This document shows positions 17,440-26,771 of a stretch of DNA of 64,000 nt, piece by piece. Under the pieces are notes generated by a model that was not told the DNA's origin, made no database searches, and saw only the letters and a list, made by a program, of their open reading frames with translations. Within the stretch, counting starts at the first letter, position 1; every line of letters starts with the position of its first letter. The position numbers and the translations under genes were made by a program. The stretch is from Glaciecola sp034112105. Lineage in GTDB: Bacteria > Pseudomonadota > Gammaproteobacteria > Enterobacterales > Alteromonadaceae. The stretch spans positions 24,672 to 88,671 of the forward strand of contig JAWUVZ010000070.1 in assembly GCA_034112105.1 (NCBI GenBank). Direction: 5' to 3'.

Positions 17440-20277
17440 GTGGACAGAAGAATGAAAAAAATCAATCATAATCGCAAGCAAAGCATCAATTCAACCAAGA
17501 GCATTTTGTCAAAGACGAAAGCGATTAAGAGAATATCGATTACAGTACTTTTGCTAACGACACTAATCGGTTTGAGTGGCTGTCAAAAGAAAACTAGTGA
17601 GGATCATATTTCTGCTGCCAAAGACTTTGTTGTAAATGGTGACCAACAATCAGCTATTGTTGAACTTAAAAATGCAATTCAAGCGGACCCTAAACAAGCT
17701 GAGGCACGTTTTGAACTGGGTAAGTTGTACTTGGGACAACACAACTATCAAGCCGCAGAAAAAGAACTCAATCGAGCAATGGAACTTGGTTATTCACCTG
17801 CAAAGACAATACCTCTTCTTGCACGAGCTTATCAACGCACAGGTGCAAATGCCGCGCTTGAGCAAATTGAACATGATATGACGGAGCTAACTTCTGTAGA
17901 AAAAGCCGAAGTAGGTTATTACAAGGCACAGTCTCTAATTCAACTCAATAAAACAGATGAAGCTTTAGTATTAATCAAAAAGTTAATGCAATTGGATACA
18001 ACGTCCGTTTATAAAGGCTTAGCTGGTGTCCTTGATTTAGTATTAGCACAAAATAATGATGTGGCTCTGGAAAGAGCAATTGAATTGCGCAAACAAGCAC
18101 CGCTCAATAAAGATGTATTGAGTGTTACAGCTCGTCTTTATCTAATAAATCGAAAAATGACAGAAGCCGCTGACGTTTATGCCCAATATGTAAAAGCAGC
18201 GCCAGATGATAATGAAATTCGTTTTATACTGGCGAATATGTTGGTTGAGCAAAACAGAACAGAAGAAGCTGAAGTGCATGTTGATCATCTATTGAATATC
18301 AATGAACTAAATGCACTATTGAATCAATTAAAGGGGGTTATCCGCGCAGCAGACAATGATTTTGTCAATGCTCAGAAGTTTTCTGAAGTTGCAATTAGCA
18401 ACGGTAGCAAAGATCCAATTGTTAGATTAGTCGCCGGCTATAGCGCGTTTCAGCAAAGTGATTTTGAAACTGCAGTTTCGCATTTATCAATAATTGCTGG
18501 GTCACTGCCTGATAATCACGCAGGGCTGCGCATTTTAGCGGCAAGCCAACTGCAAACAGGAATGACAACAGAAGCATCAGAAGTATTAAAACGATTAGAT
18601 AGCCTAACGGCTGCTGATGCGACATTATTTTCATCGGCAGGTTACGAATTACTGCAATCAGGTGAAGCAAAGAAAGCCAAAGCTTTAGTTGAACGAGTTG
18701 AAAATATCAGTGAAACTGCTGACGATTTAACTCGATTAGGCGTATTAAAACTGAGCCTCAACAACATTGATGGTGTGCTGGACTTGGAAAACGCGGTAGC
18801 AAAATCACCTGAGTCTGTGACTGCAAAAACAACCTTAGCGACCGCTTATCTTGCGACCAACCAACTCGAAAAAGCTCAAGCTTTGTCGGATGATTGGAAG
18901 AAAGAGGCAAGTAGTGACCCACAAGGATTCCTGTTGGCTGGTGAAGTAGCTCTAAGAAAAAATGATTTGCTCAAGGCCGAAGCTGAATTTTTAAGTGCAT
19001 CTGCCTTAGCGCCAAACGACAATAAAGTAAATATGGCGTTAATTGGCCTTGATATACGCAATAAAAAATTAGATGCGGCTACCATTAAGCTAAAAAAGAT
19101 TATCGGATTATCGCCGGATTATTTACCTTCATTGACTGCGTACTTTGCGATAAATCAGCAGCAAGGCAAGGCAAACCAAGGTTTGCAGCCAACATTAGCG
19201 CAATTGAAGAAAACACCGGAGAATATCAATCTCGTTATTTTAGCTGCCAGAATGCATGCTAGCGAATCTAGTTTCGATAAGGCTCTAGAATTGCTAAGCA
19301 CCATCCCTGCTGATAAAAATGCACCGAATGAATTTTGGCCGAGCAAGGGGTTTTCACTATTACAATCCGGTAAAATAAGTGAAGCTGAAGCTCACTATAA
19401 AACCTGGATTGAATTGGCGCCAAATAACCGTGAGGCTGCTCTAGGACAATTGCTCTTACTCGATAGCCAAAATAAATACGGCGATGGCTTAGCACTAACG
19501 AAGCGCTATTTAAATGCTAGAGAAGATATCCAAATCGAAGTGTTGCAAAGCTATTTTCATGTAATGACTGGTGATAGTGACAGTGCTAGGTCAGTCATCG
19601 GTGGATTTACTAAAGAAGTGCAGCAACTGCCTTTCGTTCGCGGTGTTATGGCGCGAATTAAGTTGACGGAAAAAAACCCGGTTGATGCTGTTGACGACGC
19701 TGAAGCTGCCTTTAATGCAAATCAAAATTTGAAGAATTTACAGGTACTTACGTTGGCATATGACCTAACAGAACAAACTGATAAATCTTATGAGTTATTA
19801 GCAACTTATTCTGCTAGCAAGCCTAAAGACCTCGGTGCACTCATGATGTTAGCAGAAAAAGAAATGGGTAAAGATAAGACATCTGCAATTGCAAAATATG
19901 AGGATGCTTTGGAGTTAAATCAAAATAACTTTGTTGTTCTAAATAACTTAGCCTACTTGTTGATGGAGGAAAATAAACTAAGTGACGCCTTTGGGTTTGC
20001 AAAACGTGCATTTGATTTAAAGCCAAATCACGCAGCAACTGTCGATACTTATGCACAGATATTGGTTCGTCAAAATAAACCGGAAGAAGCATTAGAAGCT
20101 TATAATAGAGTGATGAATGAAGATGTACAGAATGAAGAAATATTCTTAAATTACATCGAAACTTTGTTAATCAACGATAGCAAAATAATTGCAGAACGCA
20201 AACTCGAATCTCGCACGCTTTCGTTGCCGCAGTCAAACGCAAGGTTAGCGGAATTAAAAACGCAATACGGCCTTTAA
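17440..20277 (+). CDS. PrsT-like TPR-repeat lipoprotein (PEP-CTERM/exosortase-associated family)
   Basis: 945 residues with an N-terminal membrane segment and lipobox LSGC (Cys near residue 48), then about twenty TPR-like helical hairpins over nearly the whole length (AEARFELGKLYLGQHNYQAAEKEL and similar, ending NHAATVDTYAQILVRQNKPEEA). Length and organisation fit the PEP-CTERM system TPR lipoprotein family (PrsT), normally found with exosortase and polysaccharide genes; none of those is nearby. The proposed GTG start has GGGAG 11 bases upstream; an in-frame ATG at 17452 is the alternative. It probably acts as a protein-interaction scaffold at the membrane, but its target is unknown. Confidence 0.8.
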   Translation: MDRRMKKINHNRKQSINSTKSILSKTKAIKRISITVLLLTTLIGLSGCQKKTSEDHISAAKDFVVNGDQQSAIVELKNAIQADPKQAEARFELGKLYLGQHNYQAAEKELNRAMELGYSPAKTIPLLARAYQRTGANAALEQIEHDMTELTSVEKAEVGYYKAQSLIQLNKTDEALVLIKKLMQLDTTSVYKGLAGVLDLVLAQNNDVALERAIELRKQAPLNKDVLSVTARLYLINRKMTEAADVYAQYVKAAPDDNEIRFILANMLVEQNRTEEAEVHVDHLLNINELNALLNQLKGVIRAADNDFVNAQKFSEVAISNGSKDPIVRLVAGYSAFQQSDFETAVSHLSIIAGSLPDNHAGLRILAASQLQTGMTTEASEVLKRLDSLTAADATLFSSAGYELLQSGEAKKAKALVERVENISETADDLTRLGVLKLSLNNIDGVLDLENAVAKSPESVTAKTTLATAYLATNQLEKAQALSDDWKKEASSDPQGFLLAGEVALRKNDLLKAEAEFLSASALAPNDNKVNMALIGLDIRNKKLDAATIKLKKIIGLSPDYLPSLTAYFAINQQQGKANQGLQPTLAQLKKTPENINLVILAARMHASESSFDKALELLSTIPADKNAPNEFWPSKGFSLLQSGKISEAEAHYKTWIELAPNNREAALGQLLLLDSQNKYGDGLALTKRYLNAREDIQIEVLQSYFHVMTGDSDSARSVIGGFTKEVQQLPFVRGVMARIKLTEKNPVDAVDDAEAAFNANQNLKNLQVLTLAYDLTEQTDKSYELLATYSASKPKDLGALMMLAEKEMGKDKTSAIAKYEDALELNQNNFVVLNNLAYLLMEENKLSDAFGFAKRAFDLKPNHAATVDTYAQILVRQNKPEEALEAYNRVMNEDVQNEEIFLNYIETLLINDSKIIAERKLESRTLSLPQSNARLAELKTQYGL

Positions 20278-20288
20278 TATTAACAACC

Positions 20289-20311
20289 AGGCACTGCATC
20301 CTGCAGTGCCT
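20289..20311 (+). terminator. Hairpin after the TPR lipoprotein gene
   Basis: Perfect 10-bp stem (AGGCACTGCA / TGCAGTGCCT) with a 3-base loop, 11 bases after the stop. There is no clear U-tract, so it may stabilise the 3' end or give weak termination before the channel gene. Confidence 0.6.
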
Positions 20312-20344
20312 ATACTAACTACCTATTAAGTGGGTTTCACTTTT

Positions 20345-21142
20345 ATGTTCGAATCCATCCGCAGAACCCTGTTTAATTTAAAACAAAACAGGTTTTTCGA
20401 ATTTTTTGTTATTACTGTCATTATTATTTCTGCATTAGAGATTGGAGCAAAAACATATGACTTGTCAGAAACATCGTTACTAGTCACTAGTTATCTTGAT
20501 GTATTTATAACCTTATTTTTCTTAGTTGAAATAACAATTAGATTTTTATCTGAAGAAAATAAAAAAGATTTCTTTAAATCTGGTTGGAATATTTTTGACA
20601 CAATAGTAGTTATCATTAGTCTAATTCCAATCAATGAATCTGAAATGGCTTTACTTGCACGACTGATCAGAATCTTTCGCGTATTACGTATGATTTCAAT
20701 TATTCCAGAACTAAGAATACTTATTAATTCGTTATTACAAGCGTTGCCTCGGTTGGGTTATGTTGTCTTGTTAATGTTTATTATTTTCTATATTTACGCT
20801 GCAGTAGGGAGCTTCCTGTTTCAAGATATTAATCCTGTTTTATGGGGTAATATTGCTATTTCAATGCTGACGCTGTTCAGAGTGATGACCTTTGAAGATT
20901 GGACCGACATTCAGTATGAAACCATGGATGTATACCCAATGAGTTGGATATACTATATGACCTTCATATTCTTCACTGCGTTTGCTTTCTTGAATATGGT
21001 GATCGGTATTGTAGTTGGCGTAATGGATGAGGAAATGCATAAAGAACGCCTGAAGTCAGAGCCCTCAATGAATGAACTACAAGATCAGATTAAAGATATC
21101 AGGGGGCAGATTCAAATATTGATTGATAGGGAAAAGAAGTAG
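20345..21142 (+). CDS. Single-domain voltage-gated cation channel (ion transport family)
   Basis: 265 residues with six transmembrane segments like bacterial NaChBac-type channels. S1-S3 lie in the first 110 residues; S4 reads RLIRIFRVLRMISIIPELR with five Arg residues; S5 is YVVLLMFIIFYIYAAVG; the pore helix and filter read FRVMTFEDWTDI; S6 is FIFFTAFAFLNMVIGIVVGV. A C-terminal coiled coil (about 220-265) should hold the tetramer together. The filter TFEDWTD has acidic residues where Na-selective members have TLESWSM, and resembles the engineered Ca-selective TLDDWSD. Start chosen at the ATG (MFESIRRTL); a GTG at 20330 is the alternative. Confidence 0.88.
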   Translation: MFESIRRTLFNLKQNRFFEFFVITVIIISALEIGAKTYDLSETSLLVTSYLDVFITLFFLVEITIRFLSEENKKDFFKSGWNIFDTIVVIISLIPINESEMALLARLIRIFRVLRMISIIPELRILINSLLQALPRLGYVVLLMFIIFYIYAAVGSFLFQDINPVLWGNIAISMLTLFRVMTFEDWTDIQYETMDVYPMSWIYYMTFIFFTAFAFLNMVIGIVVGVMDEEMHKERLKSEPSMNELQDQIKDIRGQIQILIDREKK

Positions 21143-21276
21143 TCGCTTCGTTTAAACAAACAAACAAAGCTTAGCTAACTTTTAATTACGGATTAATCGG
21201 ATAGGTATTTTTGATGCAGGCTAACAGCGAATTGTTGTGTGCAAACAAACCTAGTGCGCAGAGCAAATAATAAAAT

Positions 21277-21312
21277 AGCGGCAGTCTTAAATTAGACTAC
21301 CGCTTTTTTTTA
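21277..21312. terminator. Terminator between the channel gene and tolC
   Basis: AGCGGCAGTCT pairs with AGACTACCGCT (11 positions, one mismatch) around a 6-base loop, followed by a T-run. It sits between convergent genes and may serve both. Confidence 0.8.
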
Positions 21313-21338
21313 ATGTTACTTTACCGCATTGCTTAGTT

Positions 21339-22694
21339 TTACATCGCCTGTTTTTTAGGCTTCATGACACGGTTTACAGCTAATAAATCATCTTCAGTAA
21401 GCGTGCCTGCAGCACGTTTGAGGTTGATTATTGCTGAAATGAAATTATAACGAGCGTCTGCTAAATTGCGTCTCGCATCAAACAAGTTTCTTGTACTATT
21501 TAAGACATCTACAATTGTTCTTGTTCCTACATCAAAACCAGCTTCTGTCGCTTTTAATGCACTATCGGCTGATACTACTGATTGCTCTAAGGCACGAATT
21601 GTAGATATCGCCGCTTTTACGTCGTTGTAAGAACTTCTTACTGAACGCACGGTTTGACGGTAGACAAGTTCTAGATTTTCACTGGCTATCACGTAGCGAC
21701 TGCGCGCTTGGTCAGTGCTTGTGCTCACTCGCCCACCTTGGTAGATTGGTATACTTAAGCTTAAACGTAACGATTGACTATTCAGCGTTGGAAATTCATT
21801 CGGAGCTGTACCTTGAATTTCCGTTGTTCGGTCAACTCTACTAAGTGAAGCAGATAGATCTAACGTTGGGTAATGACCGGACTTTGCAGATGCAATATCT
21901 TCCATTGCAATATCTTTTGCGAATCGTTGTATTAGTAAATCAAAATTAGAGTCTTCGGCCATTTTTAACCAATCGTCTACTTTTTCCGGTGCTGGCTGTG
22001 TCGCAGAAAATAAGCTTGTATCTAAAACAGAAATATCTTTATGGTACTTACCCGTAATTTCGCGTAACTCTTCTAATCGTAACTCTAACTGATTTTCAGC
22101 TCGGATTTGGCGTGCGACCGTGTTATCGAAGTTAGCTTGAGCCTCATGAACGTCTGTAATAGCCGTTAAACCGACCTCAAATCGCTGCTTAGTTTGCTCT
22201 AGTTGACGCTCAATAGCTCGCAATTCAGCTTTCACGAATTCGACACTGTCTTGCTCTCTTAGTACCGCAAGATATGCATTGGTGACGCGAACGATGAGTA
22301 ATTGTAAAGCTGAAGCTAGATTAGCATCACCTTGTTGTGCCACTTTTTCTGCTCTGTCCATACCTACCCAGTTGGCATGGTCGTAAATAGACATGCCCAA
22401 ATCCAACCCCATGCTGAGTGTGTCAGATTCAGAATCGATTGTACCAAAGCCGTTAGCAGTTGTGAAAACTTGGTCGCCAGAATTTAGTGAGTAAGAAATT
22501 GCACCCGAAAGCTGAGGAAGCAGGTTAGCTCTGCTCAATGCTATTCCACTGTATGCGAGTTCTTTATCAGCCTTTGCTCGATTAATAACAGGATCATTTT
22601 GTAGTGCAAGTTGATAAACTTGAGATAAGTCGTCTGCTAATACCGATGCAGTAAGAGTGCAACCGATAAATAGTGTAAGTAGCGTTTTCTTCAT
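21339..22694 (-). CDS. tolC: TolC-family outer membrane efflux channel
   Basis: 451 residues with a signal peptide (about 1-20, ending VLA-DDL). The two repeated halves each show the TolC pattern of long amphipathic helices and beta segments: LSQVYQLALQNDPVINRAKAD at the start, PQLSGAISYSLN, and in the second half LSIPIYQGGRVST and the family signature GFDVGTRTIVDVLNSTRNLFDA. It forms the outer-membrane exit duct for tripartite pumps and type I exporters, and could serve both the RND pair at 59-63 kb and the C39 exporter at 5-9 kb. It is divergent from nudF, the same arrangement as in E. coli, which supports tolC itself rather than a paralogue. AAGG precedes the ATG. Confidence 0.93.
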   Translation of the reverse strand: MKKTLLTLFIGCTLTASVLADDLSQVYQLALQNDPVINRAKADKELAYSGIALSRANLLPQLSGAISYSLNSGDQVFTTANGFGTIDSESDTLSMGLDLGMSIYDHANWVGMDRAEKVAQQGDANLASALQLLIVRVTNAYLAVLREQDSVEFVKAELRAIERQLEQTKQRFEVGLTAITDVHEAQANFDNTVARQIRAENQLELRLEELREITGKYHKDISVLDTSLFSATQPAPEKVDDWLKMAEDSNFDLLIQRFAKDIAMEDIASAKSGHYPTLDLSASLSRVDRTTEIQGTAPNEFPTLNSQSLRLSLSIPIYQGGRVSTSTDQARSRYVIASENLELVYRQTVRSVRSSYNDVKAAISTIRALEQSVVSADSALKATEAGFDVGTRTIVDVLNSTRNLFDARRNLADARYNFISAIINLKRAAGTLTEDDLLAVNRVMKPKKQAM

Positions 22695-22882
22695 AAAATG
22701 ACCTTAAAAATAGTATTTTTTACATTGAGCTTTTCAATTACATTAAGTGTAAGACATTCATGTCTTGAAACATAACGAATGGTTGTTACATATACCCACT
22801 AAGTGTAACAGAATGTTATTTTTATGCTGAAGTTCAGGACTGCATAGTTTACTTTAGTTAAAAAATAACAAAGAGGATCGCA

Positions 22883-23497
22883 ATGCAACAATTACAGTAC
22901 GGTAATGCTGATGTAAAGATACTGGCTGAAGATACGGTTTTTAAAGGTTTTTTCGAAATGAAACGTGTCCAAGTTCAACATAAGTTATTTAATGGTAGTT
23001 GGAGTCGTATTTTATCTCGTGAAATGTTTGAACGCGGACATGCTGTCGCAGTATTACCTTATGATCCAAATACTGAGGAGTTTGTACTAATCGAACAGTT
23101 CCGATTAGGCGCAATGGCAACGAGTGAGACACCTTGGTTGTTTGAAGTCATCGCGGGAATGATTGAACCTAATGAAGACCCTGGTGAAGTTTGTCACCGC
23201 GAATCTCAGGAAGAAGCGGGTATAAGTCTTACCTGCTTGCAGAAAGTGCTGACTTATTTATCGAGTCCCGGTGGAACGACTGAGCGATTGCACATTTATA
23301 TGGCGAAGACGGATGCAACCTTAGCGAGAGGGGTGCATGGATTGGAGACAGAGTCAGAAGATATTATGGTTCATAGGGTAAAAGAATCAGATGCAAGGCA
23401 ATGGTTGGACAACGGGAAAGTTGATAACGCAGCGGCAATTATTGCTCTACAATGGTTTTTCTTGAATAAGCAAAAGCTACTAAAAAGTTGGAACTAA
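22883..23497 (+). CDS. nudF: ADP-ribose pyrophosphatase NudF (Nudix hydrolase)
   Basis: 204 residues. The Nudix box is complete at residues 92-114: Gly92, Glu98, then RESQEEAGI matching the REUXEEXGU pattern. The N-terminal swapped-domain strands and SSPGGTTERLHIY are typical of the ADP-ribose pyrophosphatase group. It hydrolyses ADP-ribose to AMP and ribose 5-phosphate with Mg2+. First gene of the nudF-yqiB-yqiA-parE block, divergent from tolC; GAGG lies ahead of the ATG. A GACACACCT repeat begins at the base directly after the stop codon. Confidence 0.94.
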   Translation: MQQLQYGNADVKILAEDTVFKGFFEMKRVQVQHKLFNGSWSRILSREMFERGHAVAVLPYDPNTEEFVLIEQFRLGAMATSETPWLFEVIAGMIEPNEDPGEVCHRESQEEAGISLTCLQKVLTYLSSPGGTTERLHIYMAKTDATLARGVHGLETESEDIMVHRVKESDARQWLDNGKVDNAAAIIALQWFFLNKQKLLKSWN

Positions 23498-23506
23498 GAC
23501 ACACCT
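23498..23506 (+). repeat. GACACACCT repeat directly after the nudF stop
   Basis: Exact core starting at the first base after TAA. There is no inverted partner nearby, so it does not form a terminator alone. Confidence 0.75.
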
Positions 23507-23609
23507 GTTTGTTATCCTCGCGAACAGTTTACAATTAGAATGTTTTAAATTTTCATTTATTTAAAACATCAGCCTAAATATTAATATGACTAAGTTTAAG
23601 GAATAACTC

Positions 23610-24038
23610 TTGAGAAAGAAGTATGTACCGCATTTACCCAGTATTCTTGCAACTTGTGAGAATAACTACGCGTGTGCTCTTAAGCTTCTTCCTGACTGCG
23701 ATTCAGAGAACCTTAGTTATGAATTTAAAATTAATGATGAACTAAGATATAAAATAAAGATTTTGGATTCTGCAAGATATACAAGTACGATAATGATGTC
23801 GCAGATGGCAGACAATACTCCCAGCTTTTTAAGACCTTCGATGGAAATAAGGTTGTATCACGATGCTAAGGTCGCAGAAGTTTTAAGTTGTCAGAAGGTT
23901 TCCAAGTTACAGCCAAGCTATGAATACCCTAACTTAAACATGCATTTGCGAAACGAAAAGCAAATGGTTAATGTTTTTTTAGCTGAGTGGCTGCACTTCT
24001 GCTTAGAGCAAAGGAAAATGCAAATTACAATAAGCTAG
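23610..24038 (+). CDS. yqiB: YqiB-like protein (DUF1249)
   Basis: 142 residues matching E. coli YqiB along its length in size and order: an N-terminal YVPHLPSILATCENNYA, central TRY-type segment (SARYTSTIMMSQ), conserved MEIRLYHDAKVAEVLSCQ and YPNLNMHLRNEKQMVNVFLA near the end. Function is unknown. The start is TTG at 23610, supported by AAGGA seven bases upstream and by alignment of MRKKYVP with the family N-terminus. Position between nudF and yqiA is the conserved one, except that cpdA, which lies between yqiB and yqiA in E. coli, is absent. Confidence 0.9.
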   Translation: MRKKYVPHLPSILATCENNYACALKLLPDCDSENLSYEFKINDELRYKIKILDSARYTSTIMMSQMADNTPSFLRPSMEIRLYHDAKVAEVLSCQKVSKLQPSYEYPNLNMHLRNEKQMVNVFLAEWLHFCLEQRKMQITIS

Positions 24039-24056
24039 AAACATTATGGAAGTAAA

Positions 24057-24656
24057 ATGGACCACGTTATTTATTTACACGGATTTCTTAGTTCACCTAA
24101 ATCTGAAAAAGCGCGACTAGTGGCTGAATATGTTACTCGCAACTACCCGAATATAAAGCTGCATATACCCACATTACCGGGCGTTCCTGCAAAAGCTGTA
24201 GAGGTGATTGAGCAGCTAATAAATACTATTTTGTTTAATAAAGGCCGCAACAAAGACACACCTAATAATGCTCTTAGATTTATTGGAAGTTCAATGGGCG
24301 GTTTTTTGTCTACTTATTTTATTGAAACCTATGGAGGCAAGGCGGTTTTGGTTAATCCGGCAATTGAGCCGTTTAAGCTTTTAAAAGACTATTTTGGGGA
24401 ACACACAAATCATTACACAGATGAGGTGTTTACTATCGATAAAAATAGCGTTGCTCAGTTACTTAAATTACACAAAATAACCAAGAAAGGTGACCCTAAT
24501 TATCTAGTTTATCTACAAAAGGAAGACGAAACCTTAGATTATCATTTAGCCGAGATGAAATATGGTAGCGACCGTTGTATTGTTGAAGAAGGAGGTAATC
24601 ATTCATTTGTTGGATTAGAAAAATATCTAAGCGACATTATGAGATTTTTGTCATAA
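24057..24656 (+). CDS. yqiA: YqiA-family alpha/beta-hydrolase esterase
   Basis: 199 residues. YLHGFLSSPKSEKA near the N-terminus and GSSMGG (nucleophile Ser79) match the YqiA family; VNPAIEPFKLLKDYFG, the Asp-containing KEDETLDYH and His in EEGGNHSF complete the expected fold and catalytic set. E. coli YqiA is an esterase on short acyl-CoA/acyl esters; the physiological substrate is unclear. Residues 61-71 (NKGRNKDTPNN) look like extra residues compared with the E. coli protein from memory, placed in the loop before the nucleophile strand, and contain the dispersed repeat (KDTP, 66-69). GGAAG precedes the ATG. Second last gene before parE, as in E. coli. Confidence 0.92.
   Translation: MDHVIYLHGFLSSPKSEKARLVAEYVTRNYPNIKLHIPTLPGVPAKAVEVIEQLINTILFNKGRNKDTPNNALRFIGSSMGGFLSTYFIETYGGKAVLVNPAIEPFKLLKDYFGEHTNHYTDEVFTIDKNSVAQLLKLHKITKKGDPNYLVYLQKEDETLDYHLAEMKYGSDRCIVEEGGNHSFVGLEKYLSDIMRFLS
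24255..24263 (+). repeat. In-gene GACACACCT copy in yqiA
   Basis: Extended form AACAAAGACACACCT in coding sense, encoding NKDTP in a loop ahead of the catalytic Ser. Confidence 0.8.
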
Positions 24657-24726
24657 CAATAGGTCAGAATTTTTTAACGATATGATTTATATTTGAATTT
24701 ATGGTGTTTATTCTTAGAGTTAAAAC

Positions 24727-24735
24727 AGGTGTGTC
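24727..24735 (-). repeat. Intergenic repeat copy between yqiA and parE
   Basis: AGGTGTGTCTTTATTC, the full extended intergenic form in reverse orientation, about 115 bases before the parE start. Confidence 0.8.
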
Positions 24736-24848
24736 TTTATTCGCTGTTTTTAAGGCTGATGAAATTAGCTAAAACCTTCATTGCTCCAGAGCTTTAGCCT
24801 TGCTAATATCCTACTCAATAAATAAAATAAAAACGTAAGCAAGAGACT

Positions 24849-26741
24849 ATGTCAACACAATATAATTCTGATGCTATTGAAGTCTTAAATGGCTTGGATC
24901 CGGTTAAACGCAGACCCGGAATGTACACGGATACAACCCGACCAAATCATTTAAGTCAAGAAGTTATCGATAACAGCGTTGATGAAGCTCTTGGAGGTCA
25001 TGCGTCCTCTATCAAAGTAATACTGCATGAAGACCAGTCCCTAGAAGTTATTGATGATGGCCGAGGTATGCCTGTAGATATTCATCCTGAAGAAAAAATT
25101 TCAGGTGTTGAATTAATCATGACGAAATTACATTCGGGAGCCAAATTTTCTAACAAAAATTATGAATATTCAGGCGGTTTGCATGGTGTGGGCATATCTG
25201 TTGTAAACGCTTTATCAACGAAAGTTCTGGTCACTATTCGTCGCGATGGCAACGTTTATCAGATGACGTTTGAAAATGGCGATAAGGTAAAGGAACTTTC
25301 AATTGTCGATACTTGCGGTAAACGTAATACAGGAACTAGCGTTCATTTTTGGCCTGATCCTAAGTATTTTGACTCTTCAAAGTTTTCAGTGTCAAAGTTA
25401 TTGCATGTTTTACGTGCAAAGGCCGTGCTTTGCCCAGGCTTAAAAATTCGTTTTGACGATAAAATTTCAAAAGAAACGACGGAATGGTATTATGAAGACG
25501 GGTTGAGAGATTACCTTTATCAATCCGTGAAAGATTACATTACGTTACCAAATGATAGCCCTTTTATTGGGCAATTCGCAGGTAACGGAGAGGCTGCAGA
25601 TTGGGCTGTAATGTGGCTACCAGAAGGTGGTGAAATGGTCACAGAGAGTTATGTAAATCTGATTCCTACAGCACAAGGTGGTACGCACGTAAATGGGCTT
25701 AGGCAAGGGCTTTTAGATTCAATGCGTGAATTTTGTGAGTTTCGTAACTTGCTCCCTAGAGGCGTAAAAATTACGGCTGATGATATTTGGGATCGTTGTA
25801 GTTATATACTTTCAACAAAAATGCACGATCCACAATTTGCGGGGCAAACGAAAGAGCGACTCTCTTCTCGCCAAGCTTCGGCTTTCGTTTCTGGGGTTGT
25901 CAAAGACTCGTTTAGTTTGTGGTTAAATCAACATACAGATGTCGCAGAACTGCTTGCTGACATGTGTATAAATAATGCACAGCGACGTTTGCGTCAAAGT
26001 AAAAAAGTTGCAAGGAAGAAAGTTACTCAAGGTCCTGCTTTACCTGGGAAACTAACGGACTGTTCATCTCAAGATATTACTTATTCAGAGCTGTTCTTGG
26101 TTGAGGGTGATTCTGCGGGCGGTTCCGCCAAACAAGCGCGCGACAGAGAATTCCAAGCTATAATGCCATTGAGAGGTAAAATATTAAACAGTTGGGAAGT
26201 CGATTCATCTCAAGTATTAGCATCGCAAGAAATACATGATATTTCTGTTGCGTTGGGCATTGATCCTGATTCTGAGGATTTATCAGGTTTACGCTACGGT
26301 AAAATTTGCATATTGGCTGATGCCGACTCTGATGGATTGCATATTGCAACATTACTCTGTGCCTTATTTGTAAAACACTTCAGAACGCTGGTTGATCAGG
26401 GGCACGTTTATGTTGCCATGCCACCATTGTTCAGAATCGATATTGGTAAAGAAGTTTATTACGCGCTAGATGAAAGCGAGAGACAGGGAATTTTGGACAG
26501 AATTGAAGCAGAGAAAAAACGAGGAAAAGTGAATGTGCAAAGATTCAAAGGGCTGGGTGAAATGAATCCTTTGCAACTTAGAGAGACTACTATGGATCCA
26601 AATACTCGCAGATTGGTGCAATTAACTAGTCACGATGCGGAGGAAATGCTTGAGTTGATGGATATGCTTCTATCTAAAAAGCGTTCTCCTGATCGCAAAG
26701 CATGGTTGGAAAACAAGGGTAATTTGGCAGTAATTGATTAG
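24849..26741 (+). CDS. parE: DNA topoisomerase IV subunit B (ParE)
   Basis: 630 residues, the same as E. coli ParE. GHKL ATPase motifs are VIDNSVDEALGGHA, DDGRGMPVDIHPEE and GGLHGVGISVVNALS; the transducer domain carries TAQGGTHVNGLRQG; the TOPRIM domain has EGDSAGGSAKQARDR and DADSDGLHIATLL, and the C-terminus LVQLTSHDAEEMLELMDMLL. The metal-binding Glu and Asp residues are present. With ParC it decatenates daughter chromosomes and relaxes supercoils. Its place at the end of the nudF-yqiB-yqiA block is the enterobacterial order. The 192-bp gap upstream, holding one dispersed repeat, may have its own promoter. Confidence 0.97.
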   Translation: MSTQYNSDAIEVLNGLDPVKRRPGMYTDTTRPNHLSQEVIDNSVDEALGGHASSIKVILHEDQSLEVIDDGRGMPVDIHPEEKISGVELIMTKLHSGAKFSNKNYEYSGGLHGVGISVVNALSTKVLVTIRRDGNVYQMTFENGDKVKELSIVDTCGKRNTGTSVHFWPDPKYFDSSKFSVSKLLHVLRAKAVLCPGLKIRFDDKISKETTEWYYEDGLRDYLYQSVKDYITLPNDSPFIGQFAGNGEAADWAVMWLPEGGEMVTESYVNLIPTAQGGTHVNGLRQGLLDSMREFCEFRNLLPRGVKITADDIWDRCSYILSTKMHDPQFAGQTKERLSSRQASAFVSGVVKDSFSLWLNQHTDVAELLADMCINNAQRRLRQSKKVARKKVTQGPALPGKLTDCSSQDITYSELFLVEGDSAGGSAKQARDREFQAIMPLRGKILNSWEVDSSQVLASQEIHDISVALGIDPDSEDLSGLRYGKICILADADSDGLHIATLLCALFVKHFRTLVDQGHVYVAMPPLFRIDIGKEVYYALDESERQGILDRIEAEKKRGKVNVQRFKGLGEMNPLQLRETTMDPNTRRLVQLTSHDAEEMLELMDMLLSKKRSPDRKAWLENKGNLAVID

Positions 26742-26771
26742 TACTGTTGTTTTAAAATATTTGGATTAGTA

